A stretch of 64,000 bases of DNA. Source: Cinnamomum chago (lineage: Eukaryota > Streptophyta > Magnoliopsida > Laurales > Lauraceae). The notes below the pieces were generated by a model that saw nothing but the letters and a program-made list of their open reading frames with translations, was not told the DNA's origin and did no database searches. Positions 34,163 to 45,423 of this stretch are shown piece by piece (within the stretch, counting starts at the first letter, position 1; each line of letters opens with the position of its first letter). Both the position numbers and the translations under genes were made by a program. Location of the stretch: the NCBI GenBank assembly GCA_038049695.1, contig CP142452.1, positions 34,460,501 to 34,524,500 on the forward strand. Direction: 5' to 3'.

Positions 34163-34620
34163 TCTCTTTTTTAATCTATTGGAGTTTTACTACACATCAA
34201 TCTTTGCTACACTCATTTTTGGACTTTCTTTTTCTTGATTGGCCAACATTTTGCTCCATTGATCATAGTTGGTCTAAATGTTTTGTAAAGTTTTCCAATA
34301 TCCGCCAATCACAAAGCACTCTAGAAGAAAGTCTATCTCTTCGTGGTTTCTCTTGAGCTTCAATTCTCATAGTAATTTCAGCTTTTGGTACATCCCCACT
34401 GAAGTTGCAAATATATTTTAGCATGTATACGATTGATCATAAAGCCCTTGAATTTTAAAGCCTTCCACCATCTTTCAAGTTTCACATTCACACAGCATCT
34501 ATCAATTCATCCACCAACACTATATCGTCATGTATCAATTCATCCACCAACACTATATTATTTGCAAACAACATGCACCAAGGTACCTCCTCTTAAAAAT
34601 GAGTAGTTAACTCATCCATA

Positions 34621-35677
34621 CTCTGTAAGGACCAATGCCAGAAAATCATATTTTATCAAATTTAATTAGATTATATTATTTCTTGTGATTAAATAATAAA
34701 ATAAAAAATCATCTAGAAAATTCGGCCAGCATAATTAAGGCCTAATTATGATTAATTAGTAAATAAATGAATGAATTAAGTTATTGATAAGAGACGTCCG
34801 CGTATAAAACTAAATAAATTAATTATTAAAGTTGTGGGGGCCATGTGGGATAGGATTAAATTAAATTATTGTTAAGAGATGCCCAACGTCCCCATTCTCT
34901 TCAATTTAAAGCGCTCTTACTCTCTCTCTCACCCATATCCCTATCACTCCCCTTGCTTTTGACTTGAGTGCATGGATAAAAATATTAGCCATAACGCTCT
35001 TGGGTGCTACGGTACATTGAAGATGGCGCTTCTGTGGCAGCCAATATATAAACCCAACCGAGTTGAGTCTTTTAACTCATTTTCTCAGTTTTGATTGATG
35101 CTTCTCCTCTTTTTACTGTTTCTTCTCTTCAAGAGAGTTTACCTAGGGAAGCTACAAGAACAACACAAGATAGACCAAATCAAAGCCGTTACAAAGGGTT
35201 GAACTCAAGGTTCTCTTCTCTGTTTTTTCTTTTTTTCTTGGAATTTTTTCATGTTTTTGGGTTTTGTTTGCCTATGTTGTTTCCATGAGTCTCTTGGAAA
35301 TGCCTTCTAAGTGTTAGATACATGTCTCTCATCATCAACCCAATTGTTTTCTGGTTTTTAAAATTTTTTTTTTGTTATTTCTTTTCAGTGTTTTTGAAAA
35401 AAAAAAAAACAATATTTACTCAAATAAAACCAACCAAATCAATTCAAAATGGCTCCAAAGTGTTATATCTATGAATCCCATAGATGGATCCTACATTCTT
35501 CCACTTTTTTTAAATTTATATAACTTTTTTACTTTTGGATTTTTAGGGTTTTTAAAAAAAAAAAAGTTAATGTGGCCGACCAAACCTCTTCAAAATGGCT
35601 CTCTAATGTTAGATTTATGAATCCATAGGGGCATGTTTGAGCAGCCACTTTTCTGCGGTGTATAAAATTCAATGTTT
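34621..35677. other. TDP1 intron: possible LTR start and divergent ~130-bp repeats
   Basis: The LINE at 33345-34620 is cut at about 34620 and TGTAAGGACCAATGCC follows, which could be the start of another long LTR whose other end I did not find. From about 35280 copies appear of a unit with AAATGGCTC..AAGTGTTAGATCTATGAATCCCATAGAT; these continue after the solo LTR (38640-39000). Confidence 0.45.
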
Positions 35678-35682
35678 GGTTT

Positions 35683-38479
35683 TGTTAAACCCCGACCCAG
35701 ACCAATTCGATTAGTGTGCGATTAGTGTGTGTTTAGTCCTAAGTGAGTTTAGTGGTTGTTGGGTTAGAAATGATTAGTTTAGTCTTGGACATAGCTCTGG
35801 GAATTTTGAGAACGTTTAGTATTAATTAGACACACTCAGGAAGGCCTGAGTGCACGTGTAAGCTTGGGAAGATCGTATCGATTTCCGTGTGAGTGTGATT
35901 TTGATTTCATTTGAATGATGTTTCGACATGTTGCAACTTTCGTTTTAAGCAAACCCATGTTTTGGCCCAAAGAGGGTAAAATTGTCTTTCTTGCACAAAT
36001 CTGGACACAATTTTCGAGATCTCAAAACCATGTCAAAAATATACTTTTTGGAAAGTAGATATTTCGACGATCGTTTTATCCTTCTTCGTCGAAGTCATCC
36101 GAGGCCACCAGACCATGTTTTTAGTCATTTCAAGTTCAAGCCCATGGGGCCCATGAGTCATCACTTAATCCCCCTTTCCCTCTTCTTCCACTCACTTTAC
36201 CAAAATCCTGCAACTTCTTGACCTAGGGCAAGGAATAGTTTCTTTTTCTCTCCATCTTCCCCATCTTGTTTGATCTAGCTAGAGGGCTCCAAAGAAGATT
36301 TCAAGACTACCAAATTCTTCCTCTTGCCCTAAGCTTTCTATTGATACAATTTTCTTAAGATTTCAAGTTGGGAAAGCTCTCCATTCTCTTCCATCTCTCT
36401 TGTTTGACTTCCTCTAGGTAAGAGCTTCAAGCCATGTTTTCCATAAAGTCTTTTTAGCTCCTTAAGATTGTGTTTTTCTTGTTCACAAACCCTTTTGTTA
36501 AAATGGGTTCTTTGTTTCCATTTTTGAGTGAGTTTGTGTGTTTCTCTTGGGTTTTTCTTGTAGTGCTTGATAGCTTGAGTGAAGTGCTTGGAGGAGTATA
36601 TTTAACATTTGGGCAAGGCAAGTGATCTCTATAGGAATGATGCATGTGTATTTGGATTTCATTGTATTTTAGAAATTGTGCATTTATCTTGTTTATAAGC
36701 TTCATGTTTATGTTTTCTTTTGATTTGGATGTGAAATGGTGATAAATGAACCCTTGGTGAGCATGAAGGCTCAAGGGATGATATGTGGTTGATGGATGAG
36801 AAGAAGGAGAAGAATGTAGTGAAAGATGTGCAAAGGAAAGGAGATTTCCGCACTCAGCGAGCTCAGGCAGCAGCCTGTTCGCTCGAGCGACCCCTGGGTC
36901 CGCTCGAGCGAACAAGCCACTGTCTGCTATGGAACGAGGCAGTGAGTCGTTCGTTCGAACGCATTTTATTATTCGCTCGAGCCAACATTCGCTCGAGCGA
37001 ACTGTCTACGCCTTGTAATGTCCGCTCGAGCGAACTGTCTCGCTCGAGCGAAGTGTCATCAACGCGTCAGGTTCGCTCGAGCGAACCTGCCAGATTCAGG
37101 AAGATGAGTTTTTCCATTTTGTGTGTTTTCTTGAGGGTTGAAAACTAGACTATGTTAAGGGTTTTAACTTGACATTGTGTAAATGGAACTTCGAAATGAA
37201 ACCCAACTTCGGGGACACCAATTCTTGTATTTTCTGACGTTTGGGGTTTCAATTACACAAAGGTCAATTAATAGCCTTAGCACATGCTTGTCAGATTTTT
37301 GTATTTGAACTTCCGTCTTGGTACGATGAGTATAAACGTGCACTTGTTTTGAGTTTCAAGTATAAGCTTGTTTTGAAGTTTTGTTTCAAGAAAAAGGGGA
37401 TCACTTCCTAAGCGTGTTATGCATAATTATTATGCCTCTTGCTAGTCGTGTTCGTCGTGTTTTGATAAGTGATTTCCCCCTTTTTATCTCGACATGCTTT
37501 GATCGTGTTTCACGTGTTTTGTGCATTCATGAATTAAGTAAACACCATTGAGCTTAGACTGCCATTTCGGTTTGATCCACTGTCTGGGGGTCTTTAAACA
37601 TGTGGACTGTCTGCAGACTGGTCGTGTATTTATTACACATCGTGCGTGTCCGGTTCCGTGGCCGGAATTCCCGTCTTTGTGGGAAATCGTGTCGTGCTTA
37701 TATTATGTATATCGTGCTTGTCGTGCGTGCTTGCTCTTTTCATTATATAAATGATAGAGAAAGGATGGGCTCTTTGTGGATTGTAACTATTCATGATATA
37801 TTATGTACTCATGCTAGTTTGTTTTGTATCTCAGCTTTGTTCGTATTCTTGAAAATGTATCTCAGCTTTGATAGTACTTCATACCAAAGATTTGCTTACA
37901 TGTTTTCTCTAAATGTTATTGTTCATGTTCATGCCTACATTGATTACCTCCCAAACCGTCGTGTTTGACCCTTGTTTATTGGTGCCCAGGTGCAGGAGAC
38001 GTTGCCTTCGAGGAGGAGCGTCAGGAGGAGGCTTGTGAGCCAACTCCCGTGAGAGAGTGGCAGCCCGACGATGTCATTTAGACGTCGGTCTGGTTCTCGA
38101 GTTTCGTCACCTTTAGTCTTGGGGTTTCTCTTGGTTATTTTGAGATTGTATTGACCTTTATTGGTCTCTTATGGGTTGTACTAAATTTAACTTACTTTCG
38201 TGTTAAACTTATAACTTGAACTATGTTTGGGAATGCCATGATAACTCTTTTCTTTGATGCTATGTCTTGTTATTAAATGTTATAGCACTTAAATATTTTA
38301 TTGGTGCTTATCATGATGTGTTTTGCTACATGCTTCCGCAATCGTGTACGTGTGAGTCAGATTCCGCGTGTCTTTGGGAATCCTCACCGCGGGAACCTGT
38401 GGGAAAACAAAATCTTCAATAGTAGTAATCATCACCAAATCGCGTCGCGGGCCCGGGGATCCGTTCCGGGGTCGCGACA
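35683..38479. mobile_element. Solo LTR of a long-LTR element, 2797 bp
   Basis: It starts TGTTAAACCCCGACCC and ends CCGGGGTCGCGACA, with a perfect duplication GGTTT (35678-35682, 38480-38484). No PBS or polypurine tract follows or precedes it, so it is a solo LTR left by LTR-LTR recombination. An array of CTCGAG palindromes occupies about 43-50% of its length. The end motif is like those of the LTRs at 24415, 47217 and 50912. Confidence 0.9.
36870..37089. repeat. CTCGAG palindrome array within solo LTR
   Basis: Seven CTCGAG hexamers (36882, 36903, 36976, 36992, 37025, 37043, 37076), most within the longer palindrome TTCGCTCGAGCGAA. The last is a perfect 22-bp palindrome (37068-37089). A related GTTCGTTCGAACG lies near 36950. 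The spacing is irregular. Confidence 0.9.
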
Positions 38480-39689
38480 GGTTTGGCCACTTTTCCTTGA
38501 GGAAAACCAGAAAAATGAACCAACTTTTCCGCAATTCAGAGGAAAATGATCTCCAATGGGGGGAGGTCGGAAAAGGTTTTGCACGAAAAATATAAAAGTT
38601 TTCCATGGAAGAGGTTTTCCGTAGAGCCGCATAAATGTGCCCAAGATGAATTTAACATTCCTTGATGTTTTCTGAGTTTTTAATTTTTTTTATTAAGGAT
38701 TTTACGATTTTTTTTTTAAATTATTATTTTTTCAATGTGGCCACCCAAATCACTTCAAAATTCCTCCCAAGTGTTAGATCTATGATTCCAATAGATGAAT
38801 CCAAGATTCCTTGATGGTGTTTTTTTTTTTTTTTTTTTTTTCCTTCAGATTTTTAGGATTTTTTTTAAATATTGTTTTTTCAATTTGGCCAACCAAATCA
38901 CTTCAAAATCGCTCATAATTGTTAGATTATTATTCCCATAGATGAATCCACATTCCTTTATTTATTTTTTTAATTTTTTATTTTCAGATTTTTGGGACTT
39001 TTTTCAAAAAAGTGACTTTTTTCCAATATGGTTGACCAATTGCATCCAAATGGATTTTCACATGTAAATATGTCATATATGCAAGTATTTTACAGTGTCA
39101 AAGTTCAAATGCTATCCTCACTTGTTAATTTGGGATAAGATGGTGGGCGAGTCCAACAAAAACAACCTAATGGGGCCCACTTCAACTACCTTTATGCATG
39201 GATGGTTAAAAAAAGGGATTCCAAATGACTAAAAAAACTAGCTTCATTAAATGATTATTATCATCAAAATCAAAATGGCCAATTTTAGGGAGGAAATATG
39301 TTAAGAAAAGACAAAAGTTGTCATAAGGAAGGTTATTTTTGTCATTTAAAAAAAGCTTATGGAGGACTTGATTGAAAGAATTGTGGAAAACTTCTACACT
39401 GTTTTGAAATACTCAAATCTTCCTGTACTTTTTTTAAAAAAAATGAGCCAAAAGTTTTACGGTCTTTAAATTCTCCCTTCAAAAAATTACGAAGCTGTAT
39501 TTACAAAACAGTCCCTGACTTCTATGAAATTACAGAAAAGCTGATTCTGTGTCAAAACACCAGGAACAAGAAACAAGCAGGCAATAGAATAACTTCAGGG
39601 CAGTCGACTGCGGGCTGAGAGGAGAGGGAGAAAAGGATAGAGAGGAAAAAATGGGAAGCGAATCCTTCAATGAGCATCAGCAACAACCA

Positions 39690-39910
39690 CAACAACAACA
39701 ACAATAACAATAGAGATAATATTAGTTCATAAGCACACCCAAAAGCATTTAGGGGTAGCATCAATATGTGATAAATTAAGCAACTCGTTTGAGATGGTTC
39801 GGACATGTCCAATGCAGGCCAACAATTGTGCTGGTGAGGAAAAGTTCTTTTATACAGGTTGATAGCCTCTCAAAGAAAAGAGATAGGCCAAAAAAGGAGA
39901 TGGATGCCAG
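39690..39910 (+). mobile_element. RTE-type LINE 3' fragment
   Basis: It carries GCATTTAGGGGTAGCA, CAACTCGTTTGAGATGGTT and GGACATGTCCAATGCAGGCC in the order found at 54830-54920 in the RTE element. A CAACAACAACAACAA stretch precedes it. Truncated and without an open frame. Confidence 0.7.
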
Positions 39911-39975
39911 TAGTAATGATAGATTTGAGGACAAGGCATGATGATGAATATTTCATTTTTACTTATTGAAATTAC

Positions 39976-40125
39976 CTCTAAAGAGCATCTGACATCTTCA
40001 ACTGTAGGCCAGATTATCATAGCCTTCCCCGGGCCTAAAGGCGATTTATCATCCGATAGTCCTGATGACATTGAAGATGCTAATTCATTCATCCACTTCT
40101 CATCCAAAGAACCAAGTGATGAGAA
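39976..40125 (-). CDS. TDP1: TDP1 exon b (FSSLGSLDEKWMNELA...)
   Basis: 150 bp, 50 codons in phase 0, with CTGCAG acceptor and GTAATT donor. It encodes FSSLGSLDEKWMNELASS and ends PLGPGKAMIIWPTVEDVRC-SLE, matching the TDP1 segment that follows exon a. The intron upstream (40126-45288) contains a truncated minus-strand Copia. The intron downstream (33043-39975) contains a solo LTR, a TRIM and LINE relics. No stop or frameshift. Confidence 0.95.
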
Positions 40126-40539
40126 CTGCAGAAAGACATTCCAAGCTACATCTTAGCCAAACAAGAAATTACCATATCATGCAACATACCAAGCATATGA
40201 GAAAATGCTTATTAGCATCAACAGAATAGACATGTGAAAACAGAAGTTTAATCTGAGAAACTGGTCAGTTTTCCAATCCTGTTGTTCGAGATGAATTGGC
40301 CAATGAATGGGTCAAGTCAACCAGGACATTCAGCAGGTCAACCAAGCGAGTTAATAAATAATTTTTATTTATATTTTGGTATAAATAGACATTTATGAGA
40401 ACTACAATACATAAAACTATATAAAAGCATTAAAATATTTTCAAAAGCATTGCATAAAAATATCACCTGAATTCTAATTTCACTTTTCAGCATTCAGGTA
40501 ACCATATGTTAACTTCTAAATGTAAGATTTATAAACAAT

Positions 40540-43030
40540 CCATGCTTGTCTCTTGAACGACTCAGCCAAACCAATGAGATCTTGAGTATACTTGTGTTGA
40601 TTAACAGATAATCCACCTTTGATTTTGTGAACTTCTAGACCAAGCAAGTATGTAAGAGGACCCGAGTCCTTCATGTGCAAGGAAGCATGAAGGGATTGTT
40701 GTAATTGTAAGCTATGATTTGGATCATCTCCTGTGATGATGATGTCATCAACATAAACAAGCAATATAGTAATGCCGTGAGATGACTTGAAAAGGAACAA
40801 AGGATCATATGGACTCTGTAAGAAACCAGCCAGCACAAGAGTATGCTTAAATTTGTCAAACCAAACTCTCAGAGCTTGCTTCAGCCCATACAGTGAACTA
40901 CGAAGTTTGAAAACTGTATTCTGCAAGGAAGAATGTAAACCGAGGGGCAGACGCATGCAAACTTCTTCTTTGAGATCCCCATGCAACAAGGCATTCTTGA
41001 CATCCATCTGAAAACGTGGTCAATTCTGAGATGCAGCAAGCACTCTCGTATGCAGACTATGGCCATCTTTGTGACAGGTGCAAATGATTTATCATAATCA
41101 ATGCAATACTCCTGGCGGTTGCCTAAAGCTACAAGGCGAGCTTTATAAAGATCCAATGGGCTGTCCAACTTTAGCTTGACTCAGTAAATCCATCAGCCAA
41201 TGGGTTTCATGTTAGATGGACAAGGAATAATATCCCAAGTATGGTTGTGCTGTAATGCTTCAAGTTCATGTTGCATAGCCTGTTGCCAACAGTCATGTTC
41301 CACAGCCTCGGAATAGGTGTTAGGTATAAAAATGGTAGATAAAGTGGTAAGACAAGGCAGAAGGTGAGAACCCATAACAATCAGGTGGTCGCGAGAGGTG
41401 AGTGGATCATTGTGGAACTGGAATTCCTGAATCAGGTGCCGGATCAGGCTCAGGAAGAGACAGCCCATGTGCAGGATCATGATGAGAATGCCGTCTTACA
41501 TATATTACCCAGGCTTGTACCTTGTTGTGGAAGGCGGATCAGAGAAGCTTAGAAGAAATGAAATTTTTTTAGGTGAAGAAGATGGTTGATGAGTTTGAAA
41601 AAATTAATAAAAGAAGACCACATTTCAAGAAATGCAGATTCGATTAGTAGTTGGATCATAACACATGAAGCCTTCTTTAAGTTAAAGCATATCCGAGGGA
41701 AGCACATTTCACAGATTGTGCAGTGAGTTTATTGAGTTCATGAATTGGAAGATAGACAAAACACAGACAAGCAAAGGTATGGAGAAGGATATATGACAGA
41801 TGAGATCCATGAAGACTAAAAAACGGTGAATGATTTTCCAGCTCGGGTGTTGGAAGGCGATTAATGAGATAAACTGCAGTGGAGAAGACTTCAACCCAAA
41901 AGTCAGAAGGAACAAATAACTCCAGAAATATGGTTAGAACTTTGAAGAACATCAAGTAGATGCCAATTTTCCCTTTTAGCTACCCCATTTTGCTGAGTGG
42001 TATATGGGTAATTTATTTTTTTAAATGATATATGGGTAAATTTTTTGAGAAATGATGCCTTTAGATTGTAAGCATTTTCAAAAAGGGTGTGCTGCATATT
42101 CCCCCACTAAGTCAGAACGTGAAATTTCAATACTTTTGGAAAACTGATTTTCGATTAAGGCAAGGAATTTTTTAAAGGCATCAAATACTTCAGATTTGGT
42201 ATGCAAAAAAATACAACTAAGTGAATCTGCTATAGCCATCGATGTAGGTAACAAAATATTTATAATGGGAATGAGAGATGGTGGATGAAATGCCCCAAAC
42301 ATCTGTGTGAATTGCGTCAAAGCAATCAGTGGAATTGTCATCATGTGATGAAAAAGGAAGAATTTTGATTTTACCTAATTTGCAAGTAGAACAATAAAAA
42401 AATAGATCTTGAAAGGAGAAAATATTTTTATTCAAAAGAAAACCACTGTTCAACATATGAAATAACTTGTGCGCATTTGGATGACCAAGATGCTTATGCC
42501 ACAACACAAAAGCATCATCAAAAGTAGAATTGAAATATAAGGAAAATAAGTTCTTATTATGAGGTAATGCTGCAATGTGTAGCGGAAAGTCTCCCACATT
42601 TAGGCCCCTTCCCTATCACCTTCCCCGACAGTCCGACACTTGATCCTGCACAAGGTAGCTAGAGGAAGAAAATGAGATTTTGCAGTTATTTTCCACTAAT
42701 TGGCCACGAGAAAAAGAATTAGTGGCTAAATGAGGAGAAACAACACTTGATATAATGGCAGAGAATTAGAAATGTTACCCACAACTGCAATGGGTACAGA
42801 GTCACCATTGGCCGAATGAATTTTCAAATCACCATCAAAGTTTTTGACAAGATCAAAATTGTCAGGAGAATGAGTCATAGGATTTGATGCTCCAGAATCC
42901 AAGTAGCAGAAAGAGGTGTGAGGTGTTTAACCTTACAAACCCAGAGCAGAAAAGGCAGGATGAATCATCTGCTGCATTTGCTGAATCATTTCAGGGGTAA
43001 AGGTATTTGAGGGCTATTGGGCGACCCAAA
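40540..43030 (-). pseudogene. Copia protease-integrase-RT remnants
   Basis: Conceptual segments: TPEMIQQM (about 42980), the protease signature YLDSGASNPMT (about 42895), WHKHLGHPNAHKL and CSTCKLGK of the integrase zinc region (42380-42510), IHTDVWG (about 42310), VAKRENWHLL (about 41990), and the RT pieces MDVKNALLHGDLKEEV (41007) and YVDDIIITG (about 40750). Domain order protease-integrase-RT defines Copia. Stops and frameshifts separate nearly every piece, so it is inactive. It resembles the better-preserved element at 56630-61988 in domain sequence. Confidence 0.88.
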
Positions 43031-43550
43031 ATTTGGGAGAAAAATCCACTGTAAGTCCTTTAAATTGGCAAGAAAATTCAGATCAGCCACAAAATCTGAA
43101 TTCTGAGTCTTTTTCTCCTACTCTAGGAACCAAGATTTCTTGATTCAGGAAATTATATTGTAAACTCAAAGGTTTTGATGAAAACTTATCTAAAAAACTG
43201 TCTAACAGCTGGAATCCAGAAAAGTCGTATTTGGTGATGCCCAAAAATCTATGAAAATTGCAAGAAAATCCACAAATAAATAGTCGGACCCACTTTTGAT
43301 CACCGATAGTAATGATATTGTTGACTATAGACTTCAATGATCTAAGAAACCCGACTTGATATACTCTATTTGGGAATATAAAGATGATAATCTCACCTCC
43401 AAAAAATCACCTTGATCAGTCGCAGGTGATTTGTTCAAGCAATAGAGCACTTTGAATGTCGAAGTCTTGAATTGCCGACTATGCTGAAAATTCCCTCCAG
43501 ACGAAGATGATTTGAAAGGAGAAAACCATGATACCTTTAGTTGAGCATGG

Positions 43551-43562
43551 GCTTTGATACCA
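43551..43562 (-). promoter_or_regulatory. Copia primer binding site
   Basis: On the minus strand TGGTATCAAAGC, the same tRNA-Met-type site as in the Copia at 56630. It directly follows an LTR end in CA. Confidence 0.8.
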
Positions 43563-43820
43563 TGACAATACAAGAGAAACTGAGAGAGAAGATATTTGAG
43601 GAATAATTTGAGTGCCTCTCCTTTGGATCAGGCTCTCATTTTATAGTCTACTTTCAACAAAATATAGTAACTAAATCCCCTTAATGGGGTGACTACACGA
43701 TCATTATATCCACTTTCTTTGGGATGATATCGATACAACTATGTTTCCTATTCAAAGCTATTGGAATTAGTAAATTGAGCCAACTTGTTGGATCAGACCA
43801 AACTGACAAACAGGTTAACA
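43563..43820 (-). repeat. Putative 5' LTR of the decayed Copia
   Basis: The 3' boundary is fixed by the primer binding site. The 5' boundary is a guess, set where the minus strand reads TGTTAACCTG. No second LTR exists in the window for comparison. Confidence 0.45.
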
Positions 43821-45288
43821 CATTCTAACGACTAAAACTTAGAAAACAAACAAAAATTGTTAGGGAGGATAGTTTGTTAGAGAGATAAAATAGAAGTGCT
43901 TTCTTAACTTAAGAAGGAAAGCCATGTAGGATGACTTATTGGTTAACTAGCCTATTTCTAATTATGTTGGGAGTCCTTATCTTGCATTAGAGAGTCTATA
44001 TGAGGCCCATTTGCCCATTCTCTCTTCACACACAACTAAAAGGGAAGGGGTGGCTGGGCATTGGCACAGCCAGGGGAGAGAGGAAGAATAGGGCATGGCT
44101 TGAGGAAAGGTGAGTAAACAATCTGGATCTTACAAAACAAGCATGATTCAACTTTTGATTTCACAAATTTGAATTCTAGAAACTCCATTCTAAGTTCTAG
44201 TTGTGGAGATCTTTGTGGAAACATCTACAAACCGTAGTCACATGGTGGGAACAGGCTTAAATAAATGAGAAAGCATGAATTGAAGTGCAAAACTGGCTGT
44301 GGGATCCCATTGGGAATTCCCCATGGACGTACACCATGGGATTAATTCCCATAGTCGAATTTGGGTTTTTCCCACCGTTAGGCTTTGGATCTCGGGTTTT
44401 CACCACAATATCTTCTACGGTTACAAAAATACAAAATAAATAGTATAGGTGTCATTGCCCAACCTAGGGACCACAACTCCATGATTCTTTTTCGTCAATT
44501 CTCTCTCTTCGTCTCAATTTCCTCCTTTATCTATTTTAGTGTTTTTCATACATTTGTTGCAAAAACCCTAGATTGTCCTCAATAAAACCATCATCTCCCT
44601 CCTGGACCAAAATTGATTGACCAGAACTCATCTACCATCTTAAGCTATTTTTGTATGGTCTCAAACAAACCCAATGCGCCTGGTTTGGAAATTTCAGAAT
44701 ACCATTTTAAAAGCTTGTTATCAGCAAAGCAGATGTAATCGATTAATATTCTCCTGGCAGTTGATAGAAAGGATTATGATATTTATTGTATATGTCGATT
44801 ATATCCATATCTAGGGAGGTTATTCATCTCTCCCTTTTAAACATTGCTTGTATTCTTATCATCCTTCCTCTCCTTTCAAAACATAAGTGCTGAAACTAAA
44901 TAGGACCAAACAGAACTCTTGATTCAAATGAAAATCATCACTTCCCTTTAAAACACAAGTCATTAAAGAAAAAAAAAAGGGTCATTGGCCAGTGCAGGTC
45001 CTGCCAAAGCAGGGCTCTTTCAAACATAAGTGCTGAAACTAATTAGGACCAAACAGAACTCTTGATTCAAATGAAAGGCAACAGCCTCAAAGAAATGGAC
45101 AACATATCTGATGCCACTAAAATAAAATCTTTTCAACAATGAGTTATAAGAATGACATATTCAATAACCGGGTATAGGAATTACTTTAAACTCCAGTTTT
45201 TTTAAACCAACAAAAAGAGCTCTATTGAAGAATAGGATCGGAACAAATTAAATATTGAGTCATTATTAACGAAGCGATCTAATCATAC
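43821..45288. other. TDP1 intron, no gene recognised
   Basis: It contains a separated duplication of about 60 bp (44882-44940 and 45023-45080, both with AAGTGCTGAAACTAA and AGAACTCTTGATTCAAATGAAA). No coding domain was recognised. Confidence 0.45.
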
Positions 45289-45423
45289 CTGGTAAACAAG
45301 AGGAGAATTCTGAAACTGTTTCCCAAAAACACAGTCCTGCAGAATTGAACGTAGTTTCATATGGCCCCATCTTTTCAGGTTGGAACCTGTATGATACCCA
45401 GGAACAGATGCAACTAATCTGAC
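45289..45423 (-). CDS. TDP1: TDP1 exon a ([15 protein letters not shown]...)
   Basis: 135 bp, 45 codons in phase 0, preceded by GGGTCAG acceptor and followed by GTATGA donor. It encodes [15 protein letters not shown] and then [13 protein letters not shown], a strongly conserved TDP1 segment between the two catalytic HKD-like halves, and ends with LVYQ. This is the most 5' exon I could find. The preceding exon, normally carrying the end of the N-terminal phospholipase-D-like half, is not visible between 45424 and 64000. No internal stop. Confidence 0.93.

Larger units (their letters stand above)
33345..34620 (-). mobile_element. RTE-type LINE fragment, 3' part, interrupted by a TRIM
   Basis: Read on the minus strand the sequence ends in GATGATGATGAT. 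It is clearly related to the 3' portion of the RTE element at 53928-55124: the same CCAACATTTTGCTCCATTG stretch and the GCTACCCCTGAATGCTCTC stretch are recognisable. The coding frame is broken throughout. The TRIM at 33641-34162 is inserted in it. Confidence 0.75.
35270..39010. repeat. Degenerate ~130-150 bp tandem repeat, interrupted by a solo LTR
   Basis: Units near 35300, 35440, 35590, 38650, 38750 and 38890 share ACCAAATCACTTCAAAATGGCTC, GTTAGATCTATGAATCCCATAGATG and a T-rich tract with TTCAGATTTTTAGG. Two related units occur at the right edge of the window (about 63525-63780). Identity is moderate. The array is split by the LTR at 35683-38479. Confidence 0.65.
40540..43820 (-). mobile_element. 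Decayed, internally deleted Copia element
   Basis: On the minus strand, in order: a putative 5' LTR, primer binding site, protease, integrase and the first part of reverse transcriptase. Most of gag is missing between the primer site and the protease. Homology stops after the YTQDLI segment (about 40545), so the end of RT, RNase H and the 3' LTR are absent. Frameshifts are frequent. It lies in the first visible TDP1 intron, in the same orientation as TDP1. Confidence 0.85.
17753..45423 (-). other. TDP1: Tyrosyl-DNA phosphodiesterase 1 gene, 3' part (eight exons, transposon-filled introns)
   Basis: Eight exons on the minus strand join with canonical GT-AG sites and continuous phase to encode about 280 residues of the C-terminal part of TDP1. 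TDP1 hydrolyses 3'-phosphotyrosyl bonds left by trapped topoisomerase I and so acts in nuclear DNA repair. Visible signatures are [38 protein letters not shown], the second catalytic motif MPHIK, and [11 protein letters not shown] with its conserved Asn. Introns from 5' to 3' are 5163, 6933, 12868, 121, 934, 680 and 126 bp. The long ones contain Copia, LINE, TRIM, solo LTR and FAR1-like sequence. The first catalytic motif must lie upstream of 45423 but was not found up to 64000. The final exon is frameshifted relative to the family. Confidence 0.93.

Noticed and set aside
36870..37089. CRISPR-like array
   Set aside because: This is a plant nuclear LTR. Units are short palindromes with irregular spacing and no unique spacers of constant length.
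36454..37148. 121- and 153-codon frames around the CTCGAG array
   Set aside because: They lie inside a solo LTR and are created by the repeated palindromes; no domain.
34624..38479. A single ~3.9-kb LTR starting TGTAAGGACC and ending GTCGCGACA
   Set aside because: Flanking pentamers do not match (TACTC versus GGTTT). Starting at 35683 gives a perfect GGTTT duplication, so the shorter element was preferred.
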